A DNA stretch of 10,509 nt, taken from contig CALHKJ010000300.1 of NCBI GenBank assembly GCA_938033975.1, positions 1 through 10,509 on the forward strand, in the 5' to 3' direction. This DNA comes from an uncultured Saprospiraceae bacterium (GTDB lineage: Bacteria > Bacteroidota > Bacteroidia > Chitinophagales > Saprospiraceae). Below the pieces are notes generated by a model, which saw only the letters and a program-made list of their open reading frames with translations, was not told the origin of the DNA and searched no databases. The position numbers and the translations under genes are program-made. Below, one piece after another: positions 1 through 6,658 of this stretch (position 1 is the first letter of the stretch; every line of letters starts with the position of its first letter).

Positions 1-570
1 TTTCTCTAATCCACTTTTTCCAATGTAGTCGCCACCTACATAGACACCCTCTTGTTTGTTTAAGGTAAGTTGATCTACCTCTCCAAGATAACCTAGTAAG
101 TGGGCTGCATTTTCATGAGGATAGGATCGGATACTTCTGACATTCGTCAAAAATCCAGGGAAGCGATATATATGTTCGTGAAACTTTGCAAAAATTTCCG
201 GCTTGACCTTGGATAAAAAAGTAAAAGGAATGGATTTGTGATACTTTTGACTCTTCCAGTTCTTATTTATATTTTTTTCAAAAGTGGCCTTGTCAATTTC
301 AAGCAAACTGCAGAATAGGGTAGTGTCCATATTCTTGTCTACTTGATTATAAATCACTTCAATGTCATACACAGGTTTATTATAAACCAAGACTTCATTA
401 TTTCTATCATAGACCATACCTCTCGAGGCATATATGGTTTGCTGATCCAAGGTGTTTCGCTGCGCAAGCTTTTCGTACTTGTCATCAAACAATTGGATCT
501 GTGCAGCTTTGGCCATCAAGACAAAACAAGCAACGATAAATAGAATAATAATCTGACGGGACCTGCCCAT
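1..570 (-). CDS. mrdA: Penicillin-binding protein 2 (peptidoglycan transpeptidase), N-terminal part, cut by the window start
   Basis: This is the class B penicillin-binding protein that cross-links peptidoglycan during cell elongation, working with RodA and MreBCD at the inner membrane. The frame is open from the ATG at 570 to base 1, giving 190 residues. I translated it by hand. A single hydrophobic anchor lies at about residues 6-24 (core IIILFIVACFVLM). It is followed by the pedestal-domain motif ASRGMVYDRNNEVLVYNKP (about 48-66), which matches the family pattern RGxIyDRNgxxLa.N. Near the cut come AAHLLGYLGEV (about 155-165) and GDYIGKSGLEK (about 180-190), both typical of PBP2. The serine transpeptidase domain with SxxK, SxN and KTG lies outside the window and cannot be checked. 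It is the fourth gene of the mreBCD-mrdA run, 10 nt after mreD. rodA usually follows in this order but is not visible here. Confidence 0.93.
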   Translation of the reverse strand, partial: MGRSRQIIILFIVACFVLMAKAAQIQLFDDKYEKLAQRNTLDQQTIYASRGMVYDRNNEVLVYNKPVYDIEVIYNQVDKNMDTTLFCSLLEIDKATFEKNINKNWKSQKYHKSIPFTFLSKVKPEIFAKFHEHIYRFPGFLTNVRSIRSYPHENAAHLLGYLGEVDQLTLNKQEGVYVGGDYIGKSGLEK

Positions 571-580
571 TAAAATATTT

Positions 581-1102
581 TTATGACTTTGGGTTGAATA
601 TCAACACGAAAATAAATACGATAAACATAGAAAACAATAGGGTAGTTATCGTACTTAACATTATTTCATAAAAGTAAACAAATGAAAAGACCTCAATGGA
701 GAAGTACACAAAAAGATGTAGCAAGAGAAATAAGGCAGCATAACTTATATACCAAATTATTCCTAGACGGCGTATACTAAATGGTTGATCTGGATCATAT
801 CCAATTTCTGGTTCGATAATCCGTAATACAAAATCTCTGATATAGGCAGAAAATACCAATGCCGCTGCATGGACACCAGGAGAATGATAAAAAGCATCAA
901 CGGTCATACCCATGATAAAACCAGCAATTAGCAATAAGGGCTTTGGGGTTTTAAATGGTAACAACATTATCCAAAGTGGATAAATAAAAATATGACTGTA
1001 AGAAAGAATACCATAATCAAAATTGATTCTTTTGAAGACTAGTACTTGAATACCAACCAACAAAACAAATCGAAACAATATGGAGATCCAATTAAAATTC
1101 AT
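581..1102 (-). CDS. mreD: Rod shape-determining protein MreD
   Basis: MreD is a small integral membrane protein of the elongation complex that links MreC to PBP2/RodA. The product is 173 residues, about the usual length for the family. It is almost entirely hydrophobic, with roughly five membrane segments (about residues 7-23, 33-50, 53-67, 110-131 and 140-170) and short charged loops. Sequence conservation in MreD is low, so the call rests on the hydrophobic profile, the length and the fixed position between mreC and mrdA. The ATG at 1102 lies inside the end of mreC, so the two genes overlap by 11 nt in different frames. This suggests translational coupling. Confidence 0.9.
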   Translation of the reverse strand: MNFNWISILFRFVLLVGIQVLVFKRINFDYGILSYSHIFIYPLWIMLLPFKTPKPLLLIAGFIMGMTVDAFYHSPGVHAAALVFSAYIRDFVLRIIEPEIGYDPDQPFSIRRLGIIWYISYAALFLLLHLFVYFSIEVFSFVYFYEIMLSTITTLLFSMFIVFIFVLIFNPKS

Positions 1103-1931
1103 CTTCTACCCCCAATTCTATTTCTAATTTTTCTTCCTGTTTGATAGATCTAATGATGTAGCAATGAGTCACAGCCGGAATATCATTAAATAAGTTTACA
1201 ATTATTTCAAATGAATCTTCATTTGGCAATGGGGCATAATCCTGTACATTACCTATTTCTACTCCATAGGGAAATACTGTCGAGTAACCACTTGTCACAA
1301 TTGTATCACCTACACTTACTGTGGCATGCTTTGGTAGCCCGATAAGTTTTGCTTGCTTAGGATTCATTTCGTCCCACATTAGCGTACCGTGAAAATCATT
1401 ATTTTTAATCGCAGCACTGATACGACTTTGACCGTGCAGAATCGTGAGCACCAAACAATAATGCTCGCTTACATTTTTCACAATCCCTACAATGCCATTG
1501 CTACTTACAACCCCCATTCCGATTTTGATGGAATCCTGTAAGCCTTTATTTAAGGTAATGTAGTTATTTCTTTTATTGAAAGTTTTGTTTGTTATCCTAG
1601 CTGGTAAAAATTTGTATTCGATAAAATTAGAATCAATTGCTTCAAATTCTTGAAACTCATTCTCTTTACTGAATACCCTGTAGTTAATGATGGACTCCAG
1701 TAACTTTGCATTTTCTGTGAGTAGACTATCATTGATAGCCTCTAAGGCAAAATAATCACTAGTGTTTTGGACCTTTTGATTGATATTACCAGATAATAAA
1801 TTGGTAGAATGCTTCCAGATATCTCCTTGACTTTCGTTGAATGTTATGATGATGTAAAAACAAATTACTTCTAGTAAAATGAAAAGTATGGTACCACCAA
1901 ATTTAGCAAGAAGAAAAAGTAAATTCCGCAT
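1092..1931 (-). CDS. mreC: Rod shape-determining protein MreC
   Basis: MreC is the bitopic membrane scaffold that binds PBP2 in the periplasm and ties it to MreB and MreD. The product is 279 residues, a normal length. It has a short cytoplasmic start, one membrane helix (about residues 10-31, core TILFILLEVICFYIIITF), and then a polar, probably helical stretch with coiled-coil potential (about 55-95). The beta-rich MreC core follows, with recognisable pieces such as NYITLNKGLQDSIKIGMGVVSSNGIVGIV, given here only as a guide (about 123-152), the segment GTLMWD (about 182-187) and VSVGDTIVTSGYSTVFPYGVEIG (about 205-227). The ATG at 1931 starts 13 nt after the mreB stop. The end overlaps mreD. 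Context and motifs agree, so I am confident. Confidence 0.93.
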   Translation of the reverse strand: MRNLLFLLAKFGGTILFILLEVICFYIIITFNESQGDIWKHSTNLLSGNINQKVQNTSDYFALEAINDSLLTENAKLLESIINYRVFSKENEFQEFEAIDSNFIEYKFLPARITNKTFNKRNNYITLNKGLQDSIKIGMGVVSSNGIVGIVKNVSEHYCLVLTILHGQSRISAAIKNNDFHGTLMWDEMNPKQAKLIGLPKHATVSVGDTIVTSGYSTVFPYGVEIGNVQDYAPLPNEDSFEIIVNLFNDIPAVTHCYIIRSIKQEEKLEIELGVEDEF

Positions 1932-1944
1932 TGTTTAACACATA

Positions 1945-2976
1945 TCAGAGAACCTGACGTTCAATCAAAAATGAATATTTATCTGTATTTTTTAAAGCCA
2001 AACTTGTTCCGCGCACAACTGCTTTGAGTGGGTCTTCCGCAACATTTACATTTAGTTTGGTTTTTCTCGAAAGTCTAACGTCCAATCCTCTAAGTAATGC
2101 TCCTCCTCCTGTGAGCCAGATTCCATTTCTATAAATGTCACTCGCCAATTCCGGTGGAGTATCTTCCAAAGCCTTTAGAACAGCATCCTCAATTTTTGAA
2201 ATTGATTTGTCTAATGCCTCTGCTACTTCAAAATGATTGGTGAAAACCTGCTTTGGAATTCCAGTCAATAAATCTCGACCGTTGATAGCCAGCTTTGAAG
2301 GTGCATTTTCTAATTCTTCAATTGCAGATCCAACATTGATTTTTATATTTTCAGCAGTTCTTTCTCCAATAAGCAAATTGTGCTTCCTCCTCATATAGTC
2401 AATCACATCATTGGTAAATTCATCACCCGCTGTTCTTATTGATTGATCCGTTACAATCCCTGACAATGCAATCACCGCAATCTCAGTTGTTCCTCCTCCG
2501 ATATCAATGATCATAGTTCCCTCTGGTGCTTCGACATCTATACCAATACCCAAAGCTGCCGCCATAGGTTCGTGTATCAAATAGGTTTCTTTTGAATCAA
2601 TATGGTCTGCACTATCAAATACGGCTCTTTTTTCCACCTCCGTAATTCCAGAAGGGATACATATCACCATTTTTAAATGCGTAAAGAATTTTTTCTTTTC
2701 AGTGATCATATTAATCAAACCCTGAATAAGCGCTTCTGCGGCTTGGAAATCGGCAATTACTCCGTCTTTAAGAGGCCTAACAGTTTTGATGTTTTCATGC
2801 GTTTTTTCATGCATCATCATCGCTTTCATCCCTACAGCAATTGTCTCACTTGTCTTTCTGTTGATAGCGACAATAGAAGGTTCATCTATAACTACAACAC
2901 CATCTTGAATAATCAGGGTGTTTGCAGTACCGAGATCTACCGCCAACTCTTGTTGAAAAAACTGAAATAATCTCAT
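1945..2976 (-). CDS. mreB: Rod shape-determining protein MreB (bacterial actin homologue)
   Basis: MreB forms membrane-bound filaments that direct insertion of new cell wall along the long axis. I start it at the ATG at 2976, giving 343 residues. The frame extends nine codons further to a TTG at 3003, but MRLFQFFQQELAVDLG aligns well with the usual MreB N-terminus, where a short amphipathic start precedes the phosphate-1 loop. Actin-fold ATPase motifs are visible: DLGTANTLI (phosphate 1, about 14-22), HEPMAAALG (about 135-143), DIGGGTTEIAV (phosphate 2, about 157-167) and LTGGGALLRGLD (adenosine motif, about 289-300). No key residue appears to be missing. There is no clear Shine-Dalgarno site, which is normal in this phylum. 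It is the first gene of the shape operon and has a good promoter about 170 nt upstream. Confidence 0.97.
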   Translation of the reverse strand: MRLFQFFQQELAVDLGTANTLIIQDGVVVIDEPSIVAINRKTSETIAVGMKAMMMHEKTHENIKTVRPLKDGVIADFQAAEALIQGLINMITEKKKFFTHLKMVICIPSGITEVEKRAVFDSADHIDSKETYLIHEPMAAALGIGIDVEAPEGTMIIDIGGGTTEIAVIALSGIVTDQSIRTAGDEFTNDVIDYMRRKHNLLIGERTAENIKINVGSAIEELENAPSKLAINGRDLLTGIPKQVFTNHFEVAEALDKSISKIEDAVLKALEDTPPELASDIYRNGIWLTGGGALLRGLDVRLSRKTKLNVNVAEDPLKAVVRGTSLALKNTDKYSFLIERQVL

Positions 2977-3009
2977 ATTGAGAGGTCTATTTGTTATGAT
3001 CAATAGGAA

Positions 3010-3062
3010 ATATCTAATGCAAATACTATTCCTAAGTCAATCTTAAACTTAAAATTAGATAT
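3010..3062. repeat. 9-bp inverted repeat in the mreB leader
   Basis: ATATCTAAT at 3010-3018 is exactly complementary to ATTAGATAT at 3054-3062, with 35 nt between the arms. Both arms lie in the predicted untranslated leader of mreB, with the near arm 34 nt ahead of its ATG. In RNA this could close a long-loop stem upstream of the start codon. In DNA it could be a split protein site. It is AT-rich, so chance is a real alternative. Confidence 0.35.
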
Positions 3063-3151
3063 ACCAATGTTAATTAAGGAAGTGCTCGGCAAATGGGATT
3101 TTGTCTCTTATTGCTTTATAATCAACGTTGTAGCTGGTGAAATCGTCCTTA

Positions 3152-3181
3152 CAAACTTATTATTTGATTATAATAGACAAA
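3152..3181 (-). promoter_or_regulatory. Bacteroidota-type promoter for mreBCD-mrdA
   Basis: On the minus strand TTTG (3181-3178) is followed after 18 nt by TAAGTTTG (3159-3152). This fits the known Bacteroidota housekeeping consensus of TTTG or TTG, about 19 nt, then TAnnTTTG, with no mismatch in the -7 box. Transcription would start near 3145, leaving about 170 nt of leader before mreB. It is the best promoter match I found in the gap ahead of the shape operon. Confidence 0.65.
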
Positions 3182-3326
3182 TGAGGCTCGGTAAAACCTC
3201 CTGTCAACAATAACTCAAAAATAGTCAAAATAAGCCTGATTTTAATCGTTTTCCTCGCTATTTTTCACGCATTTATTGAAAATTCGATTAATTGCTCAAA
3301 CTGCCTGAAATTCATAGAATTTTGCC

Positions 3327-4607
3327 TTATGGTCCGACTATCACTTGGGTCATTTTATCCATATCTAGGTACTTTTTTGCCACCGCCATAAGTTGCTCAG
3401 GAGTAGCTTTGGATATTCTATCATTGAAGTCTCTAAATTGGTCAAAATCCAACTCATATGACAAGTAGTTTTTTAATAATTGTGAGGATCTAAATGGTCC
3501 ATCCAAGCCTGCCAATATCTTTCCGTTGATATAGTTTTTAACCATAGTCAACTCATCATCAGAAACCAGAGTCGTCTTTAGGTCTTCGATTTCATTCCTG
3601 ATTTCTTTGAGACTCAAAGAAAGTTTATTCCTATCTACATCTGCAGAAATATAAAAATAGTTACTTGATTTTAATCGATCAATTGAAGCATAGATGTTAT
3701 AGCAAAGTCCTTTTTCCTCTCGTAGATTTTTCATCAATCTCGAACCAAAGTATCCTCCTAAAATCTGAACCAGTAAATAGAAAACAGAATAGTCAGGATT
3801 TAGCCGATGGATGGTGACCGCCCCAATTTTGACAGCTGCTTGCATCTTATTTGAAGTGGAGATTTTTTGTATTGTTACTTGATCAAAATCCTCCATAGGA
3901 AAGACCTCGGTTTTTTCATATGCTAGCTTCGCTTGACGTATTGTGCTAATGTGTTTAATCACCTCATCCTTTAGACTCGCAGGGATTTGACCACTTAAGA
4001 TTGCATAACCTCGACCTGCACCCCAATAATTTTCAAAGTGTTTTATCTGGTCTTCTCTTGTGATCTTTGCATAATCTTCCGGTATTGTATTGTAACCATA
4101 TATATGCTCACTTCCGTAAATGTGTGCAGTTAACTCACGATATCCAATCACGTCATTCTTGGACAATTCCCTCTTTAGCTTATCAGCAAATATTTTCTTT
4201 TTATTTTCAATTTCATCTTCTGGAAATGATGCCTCATTTATGATTTTCACAAAATTTGGCAATAACTCTGTACTGTGTTTGTTGAGACTAGTGAGGCTAA
4301 CACCAGAGCTATCTAAATCACTATAACTTCCAATGATGGCTCCATAAAAATCCCAATATTCTGATAGCTCCTCAGAATTCATTCCTTTGATGCCCTCTCT
4401 GATGATTGATGCGCACATTCTAGCTACACCAGACTTGCTTTCATAACGCCTACCTCCATGAAATACAAGATCAAGCTTGAAAATATTTTGAGTACCAGCA
4501 TTGAGGATGTACAACTCCATCCCGTTACTAAGTCTGATTTGTTCGAACTCAGGAAAGGTAGATATCGTAATTTCTTTTACTTGTGGCCCTTTTATTCGGT
4601 CTATCAC
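3327..4607 (-). CDS. M16-family (insulinase/PqqL-like) protein lacking the zinc site; probable non-catalytic subunit
   Basis: The product is 426 residues, the length of a single M16B subunit (two M16 half-domains). The N-terminal fold is visible: a KLDLVFHGGRRYE strand (about 44-56) stands where active enzymes have FRxGSRxE. The next helix, which should carry HxxEH, reads GVARMCASIIREG (about 60-72) and has neither the histidines nor the glutamate. The C-terminal half keeps GGYFGSRLMKNLREEKGLCY (about 284-303). It includes the Arg/Tyr pair (R296, Y303) that the non-catalytic partner contributes in M16B heterodimers. It is therefore probably a pseudo-protease subunit that needs a catalytic partner, which is not in this window. 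The start is a GTG at 4607, directly after an in-frame TAG. The next ATG (residue 30) would remove conserved sequence. There is no signal peptide, so it is probably cytoplasmic. The substrate is unknown. Confidence 0.87.
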   Translation of the reverse strand: MIDRIKGPQVKEITISTFPEFEQIRLSNGMELYILNAGTQNIFKLDLVFHGGRRYESKSGVARMCASIIREGIKGMNSEELSEYWDFYGAIIGSYSDLDSSGVSLTSLNKHSTELLPNFVKIINEASFPEDEIENKKKIFADKLKRELSKNDVIGYRELTAHIYGSEHIYGYNTIPEDYAKITREDQIKHFENYWGAGRGYAILSGQIPASLKDEVIKHISTIRQAKLAYEKTEVFPMEDFDQVTIQKISTSNKMQAAVKIGAVTIHRLNPDYSVFYLLVQILGGYFGSRLMKNLREEKGLCYNIYASIDRLKSSNYFYISADVDRNKLSLSLKEIRNEIEDLKTTLVSDDELTMVKNYINGKILAGLDGPFRSSQLLKNYLSYELDFDQFRDFNDRISKATPEQLMAVAKKYLDMDKMTQVIVGP

Positions 4608-4723
4608 CTATTCAAAATTTTACACGAAATTACATTTAATTGACCAAACCTTGCTTTTGCAAAAATGCTTTTCTTAGCTAAGTAAAATCATTTACAGAAG
4701 TGAAAAAAGGCCTATATGACGAA

Positions 4724-4798
4724 TTATCCAATAAATTAGCTCAATTCTCATCCAATGTATCCAGCTAAACTGCTTTAAATCAAAGGCAGTTATCCAAG
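4724..4798 (+). promoter_or_regulatory. Cluster of four ATCCA motifs upstream of dnaN, two of them DnaA-box-like
   Basis: TTATCCAAT (4724-4732), CATCCAAT (4749-4756), TATCCAG (4758-4764) and TTATCCAAG (4790-4798) all share ATCCA on the same strand. The first and last match seven of nine positions of the DnaA box TTATCCACA. They could be weak DnaA sites controlling dnaN, or chance in AT-rich DNA. None is a perfect box and there is no dnaA gene here, so I do not call an origin. Confidence 0.25.
4768..4791 (+). repeat. Hairpin upstream of dnaN
   Basis: AACTGC (4768-4773) pairs exactly with GCAGTT (4786-4791). The inner TTT pairs with AAG through one G-U and two A-U pairs, giving a stem of about 9 bp around a 6-nt loop (AAATCA). 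It has no U tract after it, so it is not a standard terminator. It lies about 127 nt ahead of dnaN and overlaps the last ATCCA motif. Its role is unknown. Confidence 0.35.
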
Positions 4799-4907
4799 TA
4801 TTGAGAAATCAAGCAAGATACTTGCTAGAAGCTAATGTCTACTAGACTTTTATATATAGTGAATATTCAATTATTAGGAGTTTTTTTAAGATATTGCGAT
4901 GAATTAA

Positions 4908-4912
4908 TAAGG
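4908..4912 (+). promoter_or_regulatory. Ribosome binding site of dnaN
   Basis: TAAGG ends 5 nt before the ATG at 4918. This is the clearest Shine-Dalgarno-like site in the window and supports the chosen dnaN start. Confidence 0.5.
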
Positions 4913-4917
4913 TCAAA

Positions 4918-6033
4918 ATGAAGTTTGAAGTATCTGCTACAGATTTATTAAAAAAATTACAAGTTGTCCACGGGGCCGTGAGTTCTAATCCCGTTTTGCC
5001 AATACTTGAAGATTTCTTATTTGAAATCAAAAAGAATACGCTTACCATCCGGTCAACGAATCTTGAGACAACCATTATTTCTAAACTTTCCGTTGTTGCA
5101 GATTCAAATTTTTCAGTTGCCATTCCAGCAACGATTTTATTAAATACAATCAAAAGTCTACCAGAACATCCGATCACCATCTCAGTCGATGAGGAATCGT
5201 TTGGTGTGACCATCAAATCACAATTTGGAGAGTACAAATTGTCTGGAGACAAACCTGAAGATTTTCCAAAATTACCCGAAAGAGATAATATCAATGAATT
5301 GACCATCAATTCTGGTAGCTTGGCAAATGCCTTGACACATACACTCTTTGCAACAAGTAATGACGAACTAAGGATTGCAATGACTGGTGTGCTTTTTCAG
5401 ATAGACTATAACAAGGTTATTTTTGTGGCAACTGATGCTCACAAATTGGTGAAGTATACTATCGGCAATGTTACCTCTGAAGATAGCAATTCGATAATCG
5501 TTCCTAAAAAAGGATTGACACTTTTGAAAAATGCACTTCCAAATGATGAAGAGGTAACAGTGTCCTACAATCAGAAAAATATATTTATAGACTTTAAGGA
5601 CACAAGTTACATCCTTAGATTGATCGACTCTAAATATCCAGATTACAACGCAGTAATTCCAGTTGATAACAACAATATTTTATCTATCAGTAGATCTGAC
5701 TTTCTCTCATCACTGAGAAGAATTGCAATCTATGCCAATAAGACCACCAATCAAGTGGTTCTAAATCTTGGAGATAACAGCCTTAATATTTCTGCTAAGG
5801 ATCTCGATTTCTCAAATGAAGCAAACGAAGATATTGGTTGCGACTATGGAGGAGAAACAATGCAAATTGGTTTTAATGCAAAATTCCTAATCGAAATGTT
5901 GGGAGTACTCAAGCCAGAAGAGATTAAAATCGAAATGTCTAATCCTACACGTGCTGGTATTATCGTTCCTACCGAACAGTTGGAAAATGAAAATCTATTA
6001 ATGCTCATCATGCCTGTGATGAGAAGCCACTAA
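4918..6033 (+). CDS. dnaN: DNA polymerase III subunit beta (sliding clamp)
   Basis: DnaN is the dimeric ring that holds DNA polymerase III and other repair and replication proteins on DNA. The product is 371 residues, within the usual 365-375. The three clamp domains can be followed. Domain 1 (about 1-120) starts MKFEVSATDLLKKLQVVHGAVSSNPVLPIL, a pattern typical of the family. Domain 2 (about 125-245) contains ALTHTLFATSNDELRIAMTGVLF and ATDAHKLV. Domain 3 (about 250-371) ends with LLMLIMPVM, the usual C-terminal strand that shapes the binding pocket. The ATG at 4918 fits both homology and the nearby TAAGG. It begins the plus-strand run dnaN-nadD-porZ, with nadD 9 nt downstream. There is no dnaA or recF beside it in this window. 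Confidence 0.97.
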   Translation: MKFEVSATDLLKKLQVVHGAVSSNPVLPILEDFLFEIKKNTLTIRSTNLETTIISKLSVVADSNFSVAIPATILLNTIKSLPEHPITISVDEESFGVTIKSQFGEYKLSGDKPEDFPKLPERDNINELTINSGSLANALTHTLFATSNDELRIAMTGVLFQIDYNKVIFVATDAHKLVKYTIGNVTSEDSNSIIVPKKGLTLLKNALPNDEEVTVSYNQKNIFIDFKDTSYILRLIDSKYPDYNAVIPVDNNNILSISRSDFLSSLRRIAIYANKTTNQVVLNLGDNSLNISAKDLDFSNEANEDIGCDYGGETMQIGFNAKFLIEMLGVLKPEEIKIEMSNPTRAGIIVPTEQLENENLLMLIMPVMRSH

Positions 6034-6042
6034 ATCATCATT

Positions 6043-6615
6043 GTGAAGATTGGTTTATTTTTTGGTTCATTTAACCCAGTTCATGTTGGGCATATGATTA
6101 TTGCCAATTACATGATAAACCATACCGACTTGGATGAATTGTGGATGGTAGTATCCCCTCAAAATCCATTTAAAAGTAAAAAGTCACTTGCGAAAGATAG
6201 CGATAGAATTCATCTGGTAGATCTTGCAATTGGAGACCACCTAAAAATTCGTTCTTCTAACATAGAATTTAATTTACCACAACCGTCTTATACAGTTGAT
6301 ACCTTGGCCTTCATAAAAGAAAAACATCCCAATAAGAAGTTTGTATTGATTATGGGAGGTGATAATTTGTTGTCTTTACCTAAGTGGAAAAACTACGAGC
6401 ACATCTTGGAACATCATCAAATCTATGTTTACAAAAGACCAGAATATGAGCTCGGAGAACTTCAGAATCATGAAAGTGTAAAAATATTTGAAGCACCATT
6501 AATGCATATTTCTGCAAGCTATATAAGAAAAGAAATCAAGGAAGGCAAAAGTATAAGATATCTTGTTCCCGACGCTGTATTCGATTATTTGGAAAAATCC
6601 ACCTTATACAAATAA
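6043..6615 (+). CDS. nadD: Nicotinate-nucleotide adenylyltransferase
   Basis: NadD joins ATP and nicotinate mononucleotide to give deamido-NAD, a late step of NAD synthesis in the cytoplasm. The product is 190 residues, normal for the family. The nucleotidyltransferase signature GSFNPVHVGH is at residues 8-17, with the HxGH catalytic histidines H14 and H17. The second signature, ISASYIR (156-162), matches the ISxSxxR motif. VDTL (about 85-88) and the segment VLIMGGDNLLSLPKW (about 101-115) also fit. The start is a GTG at 6043, chosen because the conserved N-terminus KIGLFFGSFNP begins right after it. It follows dnaN by 9 nt, so they are very likely co-transcribed. Confidence 0.95.
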   Translation: MKIGLFFGSFNPVHVGHMIIANYMINHTDLDELWMVVSPQNPFKSKKSLAKDSDRIHLVDLAIGDHLKIRSSNIEFNLPQPSYTVDTLAFIKEKHPNKKFVLIMGGDNLLSLPKWKNYEHILEHHQIYVYKRPEYELGELQNHESVKIFEAPLMHISASYIRKEIKEGKSIRYLVPDAVFDYLEKSTLYK

Positions 6616-6658
6616 AAAGCCTCCATCTTCGTTATTTATTGAAACCGACATACTAACA

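Larger units (their letters stand above)
2977..3326 (-). other. Intergenic region between the M16 gene and mreB: mreB leader and promoter
   Basis: This 350-nt stretch lies between two genes on the same strand. Read on the minus strand it holds the mreB promoter (3152-3181), a leader of about 170 nt (about 3145 down to 2977) and a 9-bp inverted repeat in that leader. Just after the M16 stop is a 6-bp AT-only-flanked repeat (AAATTC, 3-nt gap, GAATTT, 3308-3322), too weak to call a terminator. A second -7-like box (CAAAAATA on the plus strand, 3216-3223) has no matching upstream element. I recognise no riboswitch or known RNA. Confidence 0.6.
4608..4917. other. Divergent intergenic region between the M16 gene and dnaN
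   Basis: This 310-nt gap should hold the promoters of both the M16 gene (leftward) and dnaN (rightward), but I find no full TAnnTTTG box in either direction. The nearest is AAGGTTTG on the minus strand (4652-4645), one mismatch, without a good -33 element. It does contain two 10-bp perfect palindromes (TTTTGCAAAA, 4655-4664; CTTAGCTAAG, 4673-4682), a cluster of four ATCCA motifs and a hairpin, listed separately. There is also the small palindrome GTCTA-C-TAGAC in the 4837-4847 region. No ORF of note lies wholly within it. Confidence 0.6.

Noticed and set aside
2677..2970. Plus-strand ORF of 97 codons opposite mreB
   Set aside because: It is antisense to the most conserved part of mreB and looks like a shadow frame.
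2977..3003. Nine-codon N-terminal extension of MreB from a TTG
   Set aside because: The ATG at 2976 gives the usual MreB N-terminus; the extension is not conserved-looking and starts with a rare codon.
4608..4917. Chromosomal replication origin next to dnaN
   Set aside because: There are only two imperfect DnaA-like boxes, no dnaA gene, and no AT-rich unwinding repeats that I can identify; dnaN is often away from the origin in Bacteroidota.
4842..5309. Minus-strand ORF of 155 codons overlapping the start of dnaN
   Set aside because: It is the reverse-strand shadow of a clear dnaN coding region, its composition is serine-rich and unlike any family I know, and it has no start signals.
6563..6658. 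32-codon extension of PorZ from an upstream ATG
   Set aside because: It overlaps the end of nadD and would bury the signal peptide that begins at 6659.
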